Below are positions 35,013-46,038 of a stretch of 64,000 nucleotides of DNA, piece by piece. The notes under the pieces were generated by a model. It saw only the letters and a list, made by a program, of their open reading frames with translations, did no database searches and was not told the DNA's origin. This DNA is from Norana najaformis (taxonomy: Eukaryota > Annelida > Clitellata > Crassiclitellata > Hormogastridae), in assembly GCA_964023275.1 (NCBI GenBank), contig OZ029915.1, forward strand, positions 14,018,712 to 14,082,711, given 5' to 3'. The position numbers were made by a program, and so were the translations under genes. Each line of letters starts with the position of its first letter. Within the stretch, counting starts at the first letter, position 1.

Positions 35013-36135
35013 ACTGCAGAGTCCACCAAAAGTCAAATTTCAGTTCAGCATCCGTAACCAAGGAAGACTTCTGCCTCGTCCTGGTAGTCTATACTGATCA
35101 TTCTGAGTTCCTTTGCAAGTTCCTCTGTTCACTGTTTCACCATTATCGGTTCTGCTTATGCATCACGCTCCATGCGGGCGTTGGCCTTTGAACCGACCCA
35201 CTTTCCGTTGAAATAATCAAGACGAAGAGGTTCTTTTGCATGGATGACAAAAATCACCAAACACCAGTCATTCTGCTCTGCTCATCCTGAACAGGCGTCG
35301 TACAGTAGCAGGCGTGTAGCAGTCAACAGCTGCATCTCTAGAATCATCTTATTTCAACAACGCAGTCAAAGCACCACCACCACCACCACCAGTCTGTGAA
35401 CGGATGGATTCGTGCCATCTCGAAGCCGATTCAAGCTGGTCAAGAAAACAGGTCGCAGCTGTAGTTAAGATTTAACACTGATTAAATGGAAGAATTCATA
35501 TCGATTGGCTAACGTACAATGTCACGACTCGATTGCTTTGCCTGTTGAGAGATTTTAACTCTTTAGGTACCAAAATTAGAGATTTAGCTTCAGAAGTTTC
35601 TCTCCAACCGAAAGCGACGTCTAGACCAAGTCAAACATCTTGACGTCATAATCAGGAGCCTTACATTATGGTCTCATGTAGTAGAACAGGTCTATGAAGC
35701 CCACACGGGAGTATTGTCATATGGCTTCATATGTCCTACAGGTGACGGTGCTGGAGCTGTTTATGCTTTCAGAAATTTAACGTCATTTTTGTCTTATTCA
35801 TCAATCAGGACTCTTTTATGTCCTTCAAATGCTTATAGGCCTAATTGTTCCCGTTTTGGATGAGTGATTTTTTGTTGAAAATCTGTTGTTGGAACAAATA
35901 TTAATGTTTTTAGATATGGAGGTGACGTTGGATCTTGATTTAGTCAAAAGATATCAAGTAAAAATACAACGAAAGTTATGGATTTGTGCGTCTGCTTGGG
36001 ATATTAGTATCGTCTTTGCGCAAACAAAAACCCTGGGCCATTTTGTTGCTTGCTACATGGCATCGTATAATAAACAAACCAGTTTCGCCAGATTACTGAA
36101 TTAATTCTTAAAATTTTGAATGAATGCAGAATAAA
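35013..36135 (+). other. probable Wnt7 3' UTR
   Basis: No open frame of interest. A CAC repeat lies at 35372-35392. The first good polyadenylation hexamers are at 36069 and 36130, which would give a UTR of about 1.1 kb. The end is inferred. Confidence 0.4.
36069..36135 (+). terminator. candidate Wnt7 polyadenylation signals
   Basis: AATAAA at 36069-36074 and again at 36130-36135, before the dispersed repeat begins at about 36360. Confidence 0.35.
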
Positions 36136-36359
36136 AACATTTCAAGTTGTCAAGATAAACAGCAAACATTACAACATGCATGATTTATATAATTTAATTA
36201 ACATTAGCGTAAAACAGAACGCGTGTAGCTAAAATCTTTCTGTAGTAATTTGCACGGCCTTCTGCAAAACCCGGAATTTACGAGGCACCCAAGGCCAGAC
36301 TGCGGTGTTATTAAAAAACCAAAAGTACCGTAGGCCTCTACGCCACTATGTACATGCTT

Positions 36360-36965
36360 TTTTCTAAACCAGCAAGTTCTGAGTGCGAGTTTGAATCGGA
36401 AATTTCTATGACGTCACATCCATGACGTCGGGTTGTTGACTTGTTTATGCACAGGTCGATCACATGCTTGCGGTTATTGAGTGCGTTAGGTGACACGCAG
36501 TGCTAACGTGCCTCAAACTGCAGGACGCCACTCATCGATGGTGTGCTGGGGCTTTGGTGTAACACAGTCTGGCGCGTATTTTCATGTGCGAGCTCACGCA
36601 GGAAACGAAGCGCTTACGCTGCGAAGAGTCATGGGCCGCTCTAGACCAGTTTGAACTAGTAGTAGTCTGTCGTCGTGGCGGGAAATACCCTATTAAAGTA
36701 GTAGCAGAAGCATTTGTAACGGAACAAGAAAAAGATTTAAAGATTTTATAGTGGTAGTCTGTCGTGTAGTCAGCTGATAGTTTGAGTTAAAACTGACATT
36801 GAAAGATTCGTGCATTTAGACACAATCTCGACAACTCATCTATTTAATTTTACATACGAAAAACAAAGACTATGTCTGTTTTCAAATTAACACTACTTTA
36901 CAAATCTGCCGAGTCAATGGTTTGAAGCCCGATCGATACTTCAGAAGGTCGTCGACAGCCATCTT
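36360..36965. repeat. dispersed repeat, third copy
   Basis: Matches 28040-28725 in order: accagcaagttctgagtgcg, catgacgtcgggttgttgac, gaccagtttgaactagtagt, cgaaaaacaaagactatg and cttcagaaggtcgtcgacag. Confidence 0.6.
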
Positions 36966-37021
36966 ATAATACTACCTCCCTATGTAGTATCTCTCGCTTG
37001 ACCTCCGGATTCTGTAGTATA

Positions 37022-37060
37022 ACCAAAGATCTTAGAGTCTAAGACTCTAAGATCTTTGGT
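37022..37060. repeat. 39-bp perfect palindrome
   Basis: Arms of 19 bases (accaaagatcttagagtct and its exact reverse complement) around a single central A at 37041. Too good to be chance in this AT-rich context. Confidence 0.9.
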
Positions 37061-37892
37061 ATAACCTCTTTGATTCTGGCCCGAAACTGACTTGATTTGA
37101 TATAGCGATGTGATTAAGCTGTTTACCATGTCGCGGCCGTTGTCCAGCGCTGAAAAATTTCGGAGATTCCCATTTGCATTAATTTTTTCGCAGACAGCAC
37201 TTTGTGAGGTACTTAAAAGGCGCTACAATGTGTCTACAATAGGACTTACATGCCCTTCATTGGCCTTGTTTGTAGATAGGCTTAAATATAACGAAGCGAA
37301 TGATAAAGCTATGCCTATTATCCCACGTTTGGGCCCTTAACGCAAGCAGCCGCGCCAACCTTGGATGACATCTGCACTGTTGAAATCAAGTCAAAAGAAG
37401 TCAAAAAATTATATCTAAAATATTTAGAAGATCCCACTGAAATAAAAAAAACTCAAAATTTATCAAATATCGTAACAAATTTAAACAAATAAAAATTTCA
37501 GCTCAGCGCCAATGTTATGCTGAGAAATTTGCAAACAATGTTCGAGTCGCACGGGGTGTGGTTCGCTCACTGATCAAAGCACGTGATCTTGGTAAAATTA
37601 TTGACTGTATTAACATTAACGGGGTAACAGTGAGTGATGCGAATTATGCTGCTAACAAGTCCAACGATTACTTCACAAGTATTGGCCACCTCTTAGCAAT
37701 CAAGATTTCCAAATCCAAAACTCCTATTCAAAATTTTATGAAAAGCACGCCACTCGTTTGCTTTACATCAGACATCGGCCGAGGAACGTTTTCTTATCAC
37801 ATTTATTAAGACACACGAGCTGGTCCGGATGGCATTGATCCATACTTAGCTCGACCTTCTATGCACTGTGGCTTCACCGTTAGCTCAGATAA

Positions 37893-38139
37893 ATGTATAG
37901 GTTTTATATAGCGACCATATGGCCTCGACCCTGCTCATTTTGCAATGAATTTATCGGGTGAGATCCTTCACCACTGCCCGTTTGAAAGGGCGCTACACCA
38001 TTTAGAGTCCCCGTGCAAGGACTGTACTAGCCTGAGATTTTTAAATCTCTGAAATAAGCCACGACCGGGACGCGAACCTGGGATCCTCACGCACAGAGGC
38101 TCTTTGGCGTACCCACTTACCCATGTAGCTAAGTAGGCT
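37893..38139 (-). mobile_element. tRNA-derived SINE, copy 2
   Basis: Reverse-strand copy of the SINE at 19741-20000, better preserved: A-box region TTAGCTACATGGGTAAGTGG and B box GGTTCGCGTCCC. Flanked by AGATAA at 37887-37892 and 38140-38145, a short target duplication. Removing it rejoins the host LINE frame between DPYLARP and TGIVPDG. Confidence 0.82.
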
Positions 38140-38204
38140 AGATAATTCCTCTCTACTAACAGGTATTGTTCCTGATGGAATAAAAGTCGCAAAAGTGATT
38201 CTGA

Positions 38205-38314
38205 TTTTTAATTCAGGGAGTAAAGAGATTGTTAGTAATTACAGACTATACTTCCTTTCTTTTTAATTCAGGGAGTAAAGAGATTGTTAGTAATTACAGA
38301 CTATACTTCCTTTC
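38205..38314 (+). repeat. 55-bp perfect tandem duplication
   Basis: The segment tttttaattcagggagtaaa... is repeated immediately, period 55, inside the LINE reverse transcriptase. It duplicates the VSNYRLYF codons and shifts the frame. Confidence 0.92.
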
Positions 38315-38670
38315 TCCTCTAAATATTTTGCACCACTTTGTTATTAAAACTAATATATTGTATCCAAACCAATTTGGTTTTCAGTCTGATCATTCAGCTT
38401 CTATGACTTTACTAGATATGCATGTTAGAATTTCTAAAATTTTTGATAATAAAATTTCTCTAGGAATATTCTTTGTTTTGTCAAATGACACTATAAACCA
38501 TTCCATTGTGCTAAAAAGCTGAAATTTTATGGTATACGATGGATACCGCTCTCTTGGTTTAAAAGCTACGTTAACAACGGACAACAGGAGGTTTTATGTA
38601 ATGGGGCCCTGTCTAATATGAAAACCATTCAATGTAGAGTATACCCAAGGATCTATCCGAGGCCCTCTAT

Positions 38671-38852
<182 letters not shown>

Positions 38853-39282
38853 GACCTCCCAAATTCCTCTACTGTTTCACTTTATTTTTTGCTGATGATA
38901 CAAATGTCTTTTTGTCTAACAAATGTTTGGATGTATTGCTCAAGTCAGTAAACAAGGAACCAAACTTGAGTCAGGTGCTGACTGATTCAGAGCAAATTTT
39001 TTATTATTTTTATATTATTTTGTTTGCATAAAAGTTTTTACCCACCCAAAATTTACACATCTTTACTGACAATCAGTAAATTCCACAAGTTGCTTCTTGC
39101 AAATTTCTTGGTGTCTTTATCTACAGCTACCACACATGGAAAGAACACATAATGCAAATACTGAAAAAATTGCTAAAACATTGGTATTTTTTATATTTTT
39201 TAATGCATTCAAAACCTTTTGCCTCAGTCTGTAATGCTTAACTTGTATTACTCACTCACATATCCATATGTCTTATTCTTTT

Positions 39283-39500
39283 CGGCCTTCAGATCTTGAC
39301 TAAAAACTCGCCTCTTCCTGAACTCATTTCCTCCGTAGGCTGTCTCTGTGTCTTCTGGACTCTTTGGCTTTTCGACCCGGATTCACGCTGGAATTTGGCT
39401 TGGACAATGATTTTCCTTAGCAGTGACCATCGACTGATGCCTTGAGCATTATTACAGTGGCGCTATAGAAGTTCTTAGATTATTATTATTATTAATATTA
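39283..39500 (+). mobile_element. CR1/L2-like LINE 3' end nested in an older LINE
   Basis: The stretch ending ggcgctatagaagttcttag and an ATT-rich tail is the same 3' end as at 12360 and 47100. It interrupts the host LINE between YPYVLF and KFIWASS. I could not define a target duplication. Confidence 0.65.
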
Positions 39501-39650
39501 TTATTTCCAAATTCATTTGGGCTTCCTCTCTACTAAAAGGCTTATCAAACAGGCTTATCAACACTGCAACGATGTGCTGTGAAGATTGTATCTAAACAGT
39601 ATTGTGGAATAAACACAGACAATATACAGTACTCTTATTTTGCATAGTGG

Positions 39651-40623
39651 TTAATCTGGCTCTGAACTGGACTGGGAATTCCAAAGCTTCAGAACAGCCA
39701 CCAAGAATGCACGGACAGCTTAACCCATCTGGGTGCAAGGCAAGAGTCACTGAGTGCAATATTTGACATGTAAAACATAGAGAACTGTTACCGGGTAAGT
39801 CAGATTTTCAACTGAATTTTCTGCTCGATTGGCAGCCAGCATAGCGAGTGCAGTACTAGAATAATAAGTCATATGTTATGGCTATGGTCAGGGAAAGTCT
39901 GAGTCTCTCTCCACAGTCTTAGTGATACCAAGGAGAAATGAATTACATCCTAATCTGAACATCGCTGAAACCAGATGCAGGGTTACCAACACTTCCTCTT
40001 AAATAATATTATCAGGCAGTTCTTTAGCAGGAAATATAAATGTTAGGGTAGTGCTACCAAGGATTCCTATTAGAATGTTCTCAAAGATTCCTTCTAGGAT
40101 AGTGTAATTTAGTACACCTTATGAATATAAGGTGACTCCAAAAACATTTTAAATTCAACCTGCAATAAGATTAATTACAAATCAGATCACGTGTAAAACA
40201 GTCCACAGAATTCTAGTGACACATTAGTTAAAACAACTCCAAAGGTTCCCATTTATCCATTTATCTATTTCAAATCAACTAGGAAACTTGCCACACGTTG
40301 GCCAGTTTCCTAATGAGCTAAAATGGCATTTTTTGGTATGTGCTTTGGTTCATATAGTAAAAGTCATAGGCTTAGCTGGAATATTATTTTAAAATTATTA
40401 ATTTTTTTATAACTGCTGACATACCAAAATGGCTCCAATGCCTGTAAAATGAAACAAGGTGAAACAGATCAATTCCAAGATGATTACGTAGAGAAACAAA
40501 GCGGCACAAAAGACTTCTTCACTTCACAATTTGTCTCAGTTGGCATGGAGCCGTTTCCTTTAGATGTGCGTCATGCCAAAAGAAGCATGAAATGCGGCAG
40601 GATAAGGAGTGGAGGTCTACAAC
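39651..40623. other. intergenic stretch and APEH 3' flank
   Basis: About 39650-39960 looks like the opposite-strand end of a LINE or related repeat (GIPSPVQ-like relic, then a SINE-like stretch). The rest is AT-rich. No clear polyadenylation hexamer for APEH was identified on the - strand in this interval. Confidence 0.4.
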
Positions 40624-40729
40624 TCAGACATTCAGGTGCTGAATAAACCACTTTATGATGTTGACAAAAGCATCTGCCTCTGAAGGCACATCTGAGAGCG
40701 GATGGCAGCAATCTGGGTACCACAGAGTT
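40624..40729 (-). CDS. APEH: APEH last exon, catalytic His
   Basis: After the acceptor ctgttgatag the exon completes an Arg codon and reads TLWYPDCCHPLSDVPSEADA then FVNIIKWFIQHLNV and TGA (40624-40626). It aligns with the human end YPKSTHALSEVEVESDSFMN. The His (H274 of the decoded fragment) is the third triad residue, 32 residues after the Asp, the same spacing as in human APEH. The local context is Cys-Cys-His-Pro instead of Ser-Thr-His-Ala. Confidence 0.93.
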
Positions 40730-41249
40730 CTATCAACAGAGGAAGAACATCAGTCATTTGAAGATAAATATGCTTTTGACAGGTATTTAAAAGAAGCATT
40801 TAAAAAATCAATGCTCAGATATACACATACAAATTCCAGTGCATTATCAGATCTTATGAGACAGCCTAGTAGCATTTCAAGCTTTCTAATGTCAAGCAAA
40901 CCAGTCAAGTTAGAATGCTTACAATCACTGTTTGTTCATCATAATGGCTGTAATCACAAGATTTCAGATATTAATAATGGTAATTGTTGGAACAATTCAG
41001 AATTACCCATACATTTTGACAGTCCTTGAATTACCATAATCACAAGTCAGCAGGACAGAGACTTCCACACACTCATCTTCCTTAATAACTCGTGCCACTT
41101 ATGACAAGACTAAGTCTGCATTTCATTCAGAAGACATAACATATACAGGGCCAGTCTCAAGAATGTCTCCAGCTCCAACAGCATAAGTTAACTCAAATGA
41201 ACCATGCATTCCACTCAAACGTCAACATCATGAAGCACACAACGTCTAG

Positions 41250-42900
41250 TAAAGAGTGCTATGTAAATGATGCAAATGTCCAGATGCAAATGTCCAGATG
41301 CACCTATACAAAGGCACAAAGGAATCTGTGGTGAGATGAGTTTTAACATATTTCATATAGAAGATGTAGAAAAGAGCATTAATTCACTAAAAAATGGTAA
41401 GGCCTGTGGCATGGATGGGTTAACCAAGGAACACATAATACATTGTCGTCCAGCTATTATTGTTCACTTAAAGCTTTTGTTTAATATGATTTATATTCAT
41501 GGTTTTGTTCCAGATGATTTTGGAATAGGGATAATGGTGCCCATTATTAAAGATAAATGTGGTGATATAACATCTCCTGACAATTATAGGCCTATTACTA
41601 TTAGCCCTGTCTTATCCAAAGTGTTTGAATATTGTCTGTTATTTAAATTTGGAGACAAGTTAACATCTAGTGAGTTGCAATTTGGGTTCAAGAAACATTT
41701 AAGTTGTACACATGCTATATTTGCACTAAGACAAGTTGTTGATTTTTTTGTATCTCATGGGAGCAGTGTTTTTATGGCATCTCTTGATTCAAAGAAAGCT
41801 TTTGATCGGGTAAATCATGTCAAATTATTAGAACTACTAATAAATAAAGGTTTACCTGCAAGAATGGTTAGACTTATTGCTGACTGGTATGGTAAAATCT
41901 TTGCGATGGTAAAATGGAATAACACACTCTCGGCGCAAAAGTCAATTAAAAGTGGAATTAGGCAGGGTGGCGTTCTCTCTTTGGCCTTTTTCAATATTTA
42001 CATGGATGTGGTTATCAATGCCTTGGAAAAGTTGGATACTGGCTGCCACATTGGATACACCTATGCTGGATGTTTTGCATATGCAGATGATATAATTTTA
42101 CTGTCTGCCTCTGTGTGCCAACTTCAAGCTATGATTGATATATGCTTTCAGAAGGGTCCAGAGGTTGATATAATATTCAATACAAGAAAATCCAACTTAT
42201 TATGTGTAGGTCCATGTTGGAGTAGACAAGTAAGTAATCTAGTCATGGGCACAGACTCTGTGAAATGGTTGAGTGAGTTGAAATACCTGGGATTATACTT
42301 TACATCTTATGAAAAATTTAAAATTGACATATCGGTTGCCATTAAATGGTTCTATGCTACTGCAAATGCCATATTTAGTCACTCGAGATTTGTATCTGAA
42401 TGTGTAAAATTGAGTCTATTAGAATCTTTTGTTTTACCAGTGTTAATCTATGCATTAGAGGCTATAAACATATCAGCAGCTCAACTCCAACAGTTAAATG
42501 TATGTTGGAATAATATCTATAGGAATAATAATATATATAAGGAAATTAAGATGCATAAATGAGTCTCAGTTAGAAATGTTCAGTACTTTATGGGACGTAT
42601 GGATCTTATACATATCATGCATCTGCGAAAAATACATTTTTCTGCTAGGATTTTATTTGGACGCTATGATAACAGTATTCTCAATACCTGCTGTAAAGGA
42701 GATTATGATGAAATTTTGCATTTATGTCATGACTATAACATTCAGTTATCTATATTGCACCATAGATTGGATGAATTTATGATGATTGATTTTGCTAAGG
42801 GCTGTACTTAAGCCCATTTAATTTTTCTTCCTTTTTTCTTTCTTTTTTGATTATAGTTGGTTGTACTTTCTGTATTGTCTACCTTCGTGGTGAATAAACG
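41250..42900 (+). mobile_element. LINE with largely open reverse transcriptase
   Basis: Inserted in the last APEH intron, antisense to it. A frame of 431 codons (41267-42562) covers most of a non-LTR reverse transcriptase: INSLKNGKACGMDGLTKEHI, PIIKDKCGDITSPDNYRPIT, LQFGFKKHLSCTHAIFALRQ, MASLDSKKAFDRVNHVKLLE, SGIRQGGVLSLAFFNIYMD and the catalytic FAYADDIILL. A shift near 42560 moves the C-terminus to another frame, ending at 42811 (HLRKIHFSARILFGR). A hexamer AATAAA lies at 42892. No endonuclease was found, so it is 5'-truncated or its start is eroded. Clade uncertain; it differs from the CR1/L2-like copies. Confidence 0.8.
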
Positions 42901-43010
42901 TATATATTACATGATGCACAAAACTCCAAAACATACAAAATATCTTACATGCTTGAAACACAAGAGATTCAAAATTTTTATCCTAACCATACTGTAGATA
43001 AGCAATTAAC

Positions 43011-43117
43011 CTGATGGTTTTTCCACGACCCTCCAGTGCATTTTTCATCTGAAGGCTTTGAGATGGTGGCACTCGCAAATCTTTTCCACCAATCATCAAC
43101 ATCAGTGGAGTTTTGAT
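43011..43117 (-). CDS. APEH: APEH exon with catalytic Asp
   Basis: Between acceptor ataattttcag and donor CAG|GTTAAT. Reads IKTPLMLMIGGKDLRVPPSQ then SLQMKNALEGRGKTI, aligning with human VKTPLLLMLGQEDRRVPFKQ. The Asp of GGKD (D242 of the fragment) is the second triad residue, 88 after the Ser, as in human. Leaves in phase 2. Confidence 0.95.
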
Positions 43118-43285
43118 CTGAAAATTATGTCACACGACAAGCCAAAGTTACTAAAGCTTTGCTATGCTTGAAAGTTAAGCTGTAAGTATAATAAAATATG
43201 AAATTGAATACTGAACTTACATGTTCCAGTTGCAACATAACAAATCAAGGGAACAAGTTTTGAATGTAATATGAGTATATATTAC

Positions 43286-43388
43286 CTTGTCCACGTTCAC
43301 AATGGGTGAACACTTCAGCATCTCAGAGTAAATGTCAGATGTGGGCAAATATTTGTGATCATATGGAAGACCCGTCTCCACAAAATTC
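43286..43388 (-). CDS. APEH: APEH exon, alpha/beta-hydrolase lid side
   Basis: Begins with the last base of a Trp codon, then NFVETGLPYDHKYLPTSDIY and SEMLKCSPIVNVDK, matching human CVVEAGFPFSSDCLPDLSVW. Donor AAG|GTAATA, phase 0. Confidence 0.93.
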
Positions 43389-43696
43389 CTGAATCAAAAG
43401 AGCTATAATCATTATTGATCTTTAAAAACATGGCTCCACCAGTGAAATAAGACTAAAGTCCTAAGAAATTTGGTTTGTAGAAAAGCAAAATACCTAAAGA
43501 ACACACCAGCCTGTGGAGGCTGAAATGTTTAAATATTAATGAAATGGCATATACTGTAATATATATATATATATATAATTACTGTAACATAACATAATAA
43601 ATTAGATTAATGCAAATAACATGTTAAAATTTCATTGTAAATGTGTTTCAAAGTAATTATAGGTTCAAAAGTAGTAAACTCTGCTTGTGCTAAATT
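43389..43696. other. APEH intron, AT-rich
   Basis: Contains a short AT repeat (43558-43577); nothing else seen before the DNA transposon. Confidence 0.5.
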
Positions 43697-43709
43697 ACAC
43701 TGGACAACA
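43697..43709 (+). repeat. left terminal inverted repeat
   Basis: ACACTGGACAACA, preceded by ATT. Pairs with 46039-46051 at 12 of 13 positions. Confidence 0.8.
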
Positions 43710-43767
43710 AATTTTTACAAAAGTCATGTTACTGAAATGAAATTAGTCAGTTCTTATCAATTTGTAT

Positions 43768-43784
43768 GTGCTGAACACGAATAT
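43768..43784 (+). repeat. left subterminal inverted repeat
   Basis: GTGCTGAACACGAATAT, the exact reverse complement of 45974-45990. Possibly a transposase binding site. Confidence 0.8.
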
Positions 43785-43908
43785 GACAGTGAAAATGCCG
43801 AATTGGCTCTAGTTTTTTTGTAATCTGAAATGAAGTAATTTTATATCGCACAATGCATGCCAATAGTGATACACTTACAGTTAATATTTGTAAAAACCAG
43901 GTCATAGA

Positions 43909-45600
43909 CTAGTTCTTCGATTTTTTTGCCTGTCTCTTGTACAGCTGTTCGGGAGCATCTCTGCGGAGTGTCCAGCAGTAGTCAGCCAACATTGTAGTGG
44001 ACCATTTTCCCTGGTACCTTTGCTCCATTGTTGCGATATCTTGATGAAAACGTTCGCCATGTTCGTCACTAACCATACCACAGTTGTCAGGGAAGAAATC
44101 CAGATGGGAATGAAGGAAATGCATCTTCAGAGACATATTGCAGCGAAATTTCTGGTACTGCTTGAGCATGTCTTCTACTAGTTCCTTGTAGTTATCTGCC
44201 CTAACATTCCCCAGAAAGTCTGTAGACACTAGACGAAAAGCATTCCATGCTTGTTTCGCATCACCCTCAAGCAAGTTGTTGAAGCGGTCATCTTTGAAGA
44301 GTTCTCTAATCTGAGGACCCACAAAAACTCCCTCTTTAATCTTTGCTTCGCTGAGTCGAGGGAATTTTTCATGCAGGTATCGGAAAGCTGGCGAAGTGCG
44401 GTCCATGGCTTTCACGAAGTTCTTCACCAAACCTAGTTTGATGTGAAGGGGTGGTAGTAGGATTTTGTGAGCCTCGACCAGAGCTGGGTGCTGGATATTC
44501 TTCTGTCCAACTGCCATGTTTTGTCTGGGAGTCCATTCCTTCCGCACGTAGTGCAACTCTCTTGCTCGGCTATCCCACTCACACAAGAAACACATATATT
44601 TTGTATATCCTTGCTGCAGTCCCATTAAAATGGCAACTACCTTCAAATCACCACACAGGTGCCATTTGTACCTGTTATAGTCAATGGAATGCAGTAGCTG
44701 TTTTAGGTTATCGTATGTCTCTTTCATGTGGACAGCATGCGCTAATGGAATAGATGGAAGACGGTTTCCATTGTGCAAAAGCACAGCCTTAAGACTCAGT
44801 GTTGAAGAGTCTACAAAGAGTCTCCATTCTTGTGGGTCATGAGTGATCTGTAAGGCATTCATGAGGTCGTCAATATTGGAACAGAATACCAGATTACCTT
44901 CCTTCATAAAGAAAGGTTCCAACTGCTGATGGCGCTTTCTATATGAAGTAATTGTGACATCTTCTTCTAGAAGATTCCATTGTTGGAGTCTTGATCCTAG
45001 CAATTCTGCCTTGTTTTTGGATAAGTCCAAATCACGAACAAGGTCATTTAGTTCTTCCTGTGTTATTCTGTGTGGGGTTGATGATGCACCACAGTGAAAA
45101 TCGGGATCACTGCACGCTGACGGACCAGGAGAAGAACATGTCGGCTCACCCTTGTCCTCATCAGATGAATCAAGGAAAATATATTCTGCTGGAGGTTCTG
45201 GAATAGGAAGTCCATCACCATGTGGAACTGGTCTCAATGCTGACGGAATGTTTGGGTAGACTATTGTCGACTTCTTTTGCTTCGTTATTCCACCGGAAAG
45301 AGGAGGAACCAAGCAGAAGTAACAGTCATCTACGTGGTTGCTTTGCTCTCTCCACACCATGGGAACTGCAAACGGCATTGATGGTCTTTTGCCATTCAAC
45401 CACTGTGAAAGCTGTGTTGTACATGTAGCACAGCATATATGCGGGGCCCATGGCTTGTCTTGGTCACCAACCTTGCATTCGAAGTAAGCATGATATGCCT
45501 TCTTGACTTGATAAGTGATACTTTTCTTCTGGTTGGCAAATGTCACTTCCCCACAAATGTAACAAAAGTTGTCCACAGTATTTACGCACTTCCGAGGCAT
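43909..45600 (-). CDS. transposase-like protein, intact, 563 aa
   Basis: Single-exon ORF, ATG at 45600, TAG at 43909, no break, GC content above its surroundings. Visible features: N-terminal Cys pairs C13-x2-C16 and C57-x2-C60, then C93-x2-C96, a probable zinc-binding module; an acidic Ser/Pro-rich linker (about 140-175); FVDSSTLSLKAVLLHNGN with D264; WHLCGDLKVVAILMG with D318 followed by CFLC; a long middle region; and SDEHGERFHQDIATMEQRYQ with E513/E516 near the C-terminus. Two Asp and a late Glu fit an RNase H-type DDE transposase with a large insertion. I recall similar uncharacterised proteins in other invertebrates. The terminal repeats support the transposase role. Family assignment is inference. 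Confidence 0.8.
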   Translation of the reverse strand: MPRKCVNTVDNFCYICGEVTFANQKKSITYQVKKAYHAYFECKVGDQDKPWAPHICCATCTTQLSQWLNGKRPSMPFAVPMVWREQSNHVDDCYFCLVPPLSGGITKQKKSTIVYPNIPSALRPVPHGDGLPIPEPPAEYIFLDSSDEDKGEPTCSSPGPSACSDPDFHCGASSTPHRITQEELNDLVRDLDLSKNKAELLGSRLQQWNLLEEDVTITSYRKRHQQLEPFFMKEGNLVFCSNIDDLMNALQITHDPQEWRLFVDSSTLSLKAVLLHNGNRLPSIPLAHAVHMKETYDNLKQLLHSIDYNRYKWHLCGDLKVVAILMGLQQGYTKYMCFLCEWDSRARELHYVRKEWTPRQNMAVGQKNIQHPALVEAHKILLPPLHIKLGLVKNFVKAMDRTSPAFRYLHEKFPRLSEAKIKEGVFVGPQIRELFKDDRFNNLLEGDAKQAWNAFRLVSTDFLGNVRADNYKELVEDMLKQYQKFRCNMSLKMHFLHSHLDFFPDNCGMVSDEHGERFHQDIATMEQRYQGKWSTTMLADYCWTLRRDAPEQLYKRQAKKSKN

Positions 45601-45715
45601 TACTGTTCTGTATTGTATCTAAATGGATAAAGTAATAATAGTTTTATAAAACAGTAACTTAAACTGTCTTGCACAAAGTCTGTAATATTGTAAATGCTCA
45701 ACCGTTCCGACTCGC

Positions 45716-45754
45716 TTTATATAGTACACTGCTGACGTCATCTTACGTCAGCAG
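45716..45754 (-). promoter_or_regulatory. transposase promoter: TATA box and CRE palindrome
   Basis: On the - strand TATATAAAG lies about 120 bases before the ATG. Just upstream is a perfect 10-bp inverted repeat, CTGCTGACGT (45729-45738) and ACGTCAGCAG (45745-45754), containing a full CRE TGACGTCA. This would suit CREB/ATF-type factors. Confidence 0.5.
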
Positions 45755-45973
45755 CCGACTGGCTGTAGTTTTACATTGCATCAGAAAATGACGTAATCAA
45801 CTGTGCATGATGTGTCCATGATGGGATTATGCAATGAGGTGGAATATTACATCATTCTAGACTTATTTAGGATATTGTCGCAGTCCTACTGCATAAATTT
45901 ACATGGTGAAACATAAAAAATGAACTATATGAAATATTTTCAAAACGAGAGCCAATAAAAAATTTTTATGGTT

Positions 45974-45990
45974 ATATTCGTGTTCAGCAC
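45974..45990 (-). repeat. right subterminal inverted repeat
   Basis: ATATTCGTGTTCAGCAC on +, exact partner of 43768-43784. Confidence 0.8.
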
Positions 45991-46038
45991 ACCAAGATGC
46001 TACACATTAGGGCCTTTTCCAGTCAGTAACGATTTCTA

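Noticed and set aside
34606-35097. ORFs overlapping the last Wnt7 exon on both strands
   Set aside because: Shadows of the Wnt7 frame, which has conserved cysteine spacing.
40449-41029. Two + strand ORFs upstream of the LINE at 41250
   Set aside because: The first part is antisense to the last APEH exon; neither shows a motif, so I do not assign them as a LINE ORF1.
44251-45630. Several + strand ORFs of 61-100 codons
   Set aside because: Antisense shadows of the 563-codon transposase-like gene.
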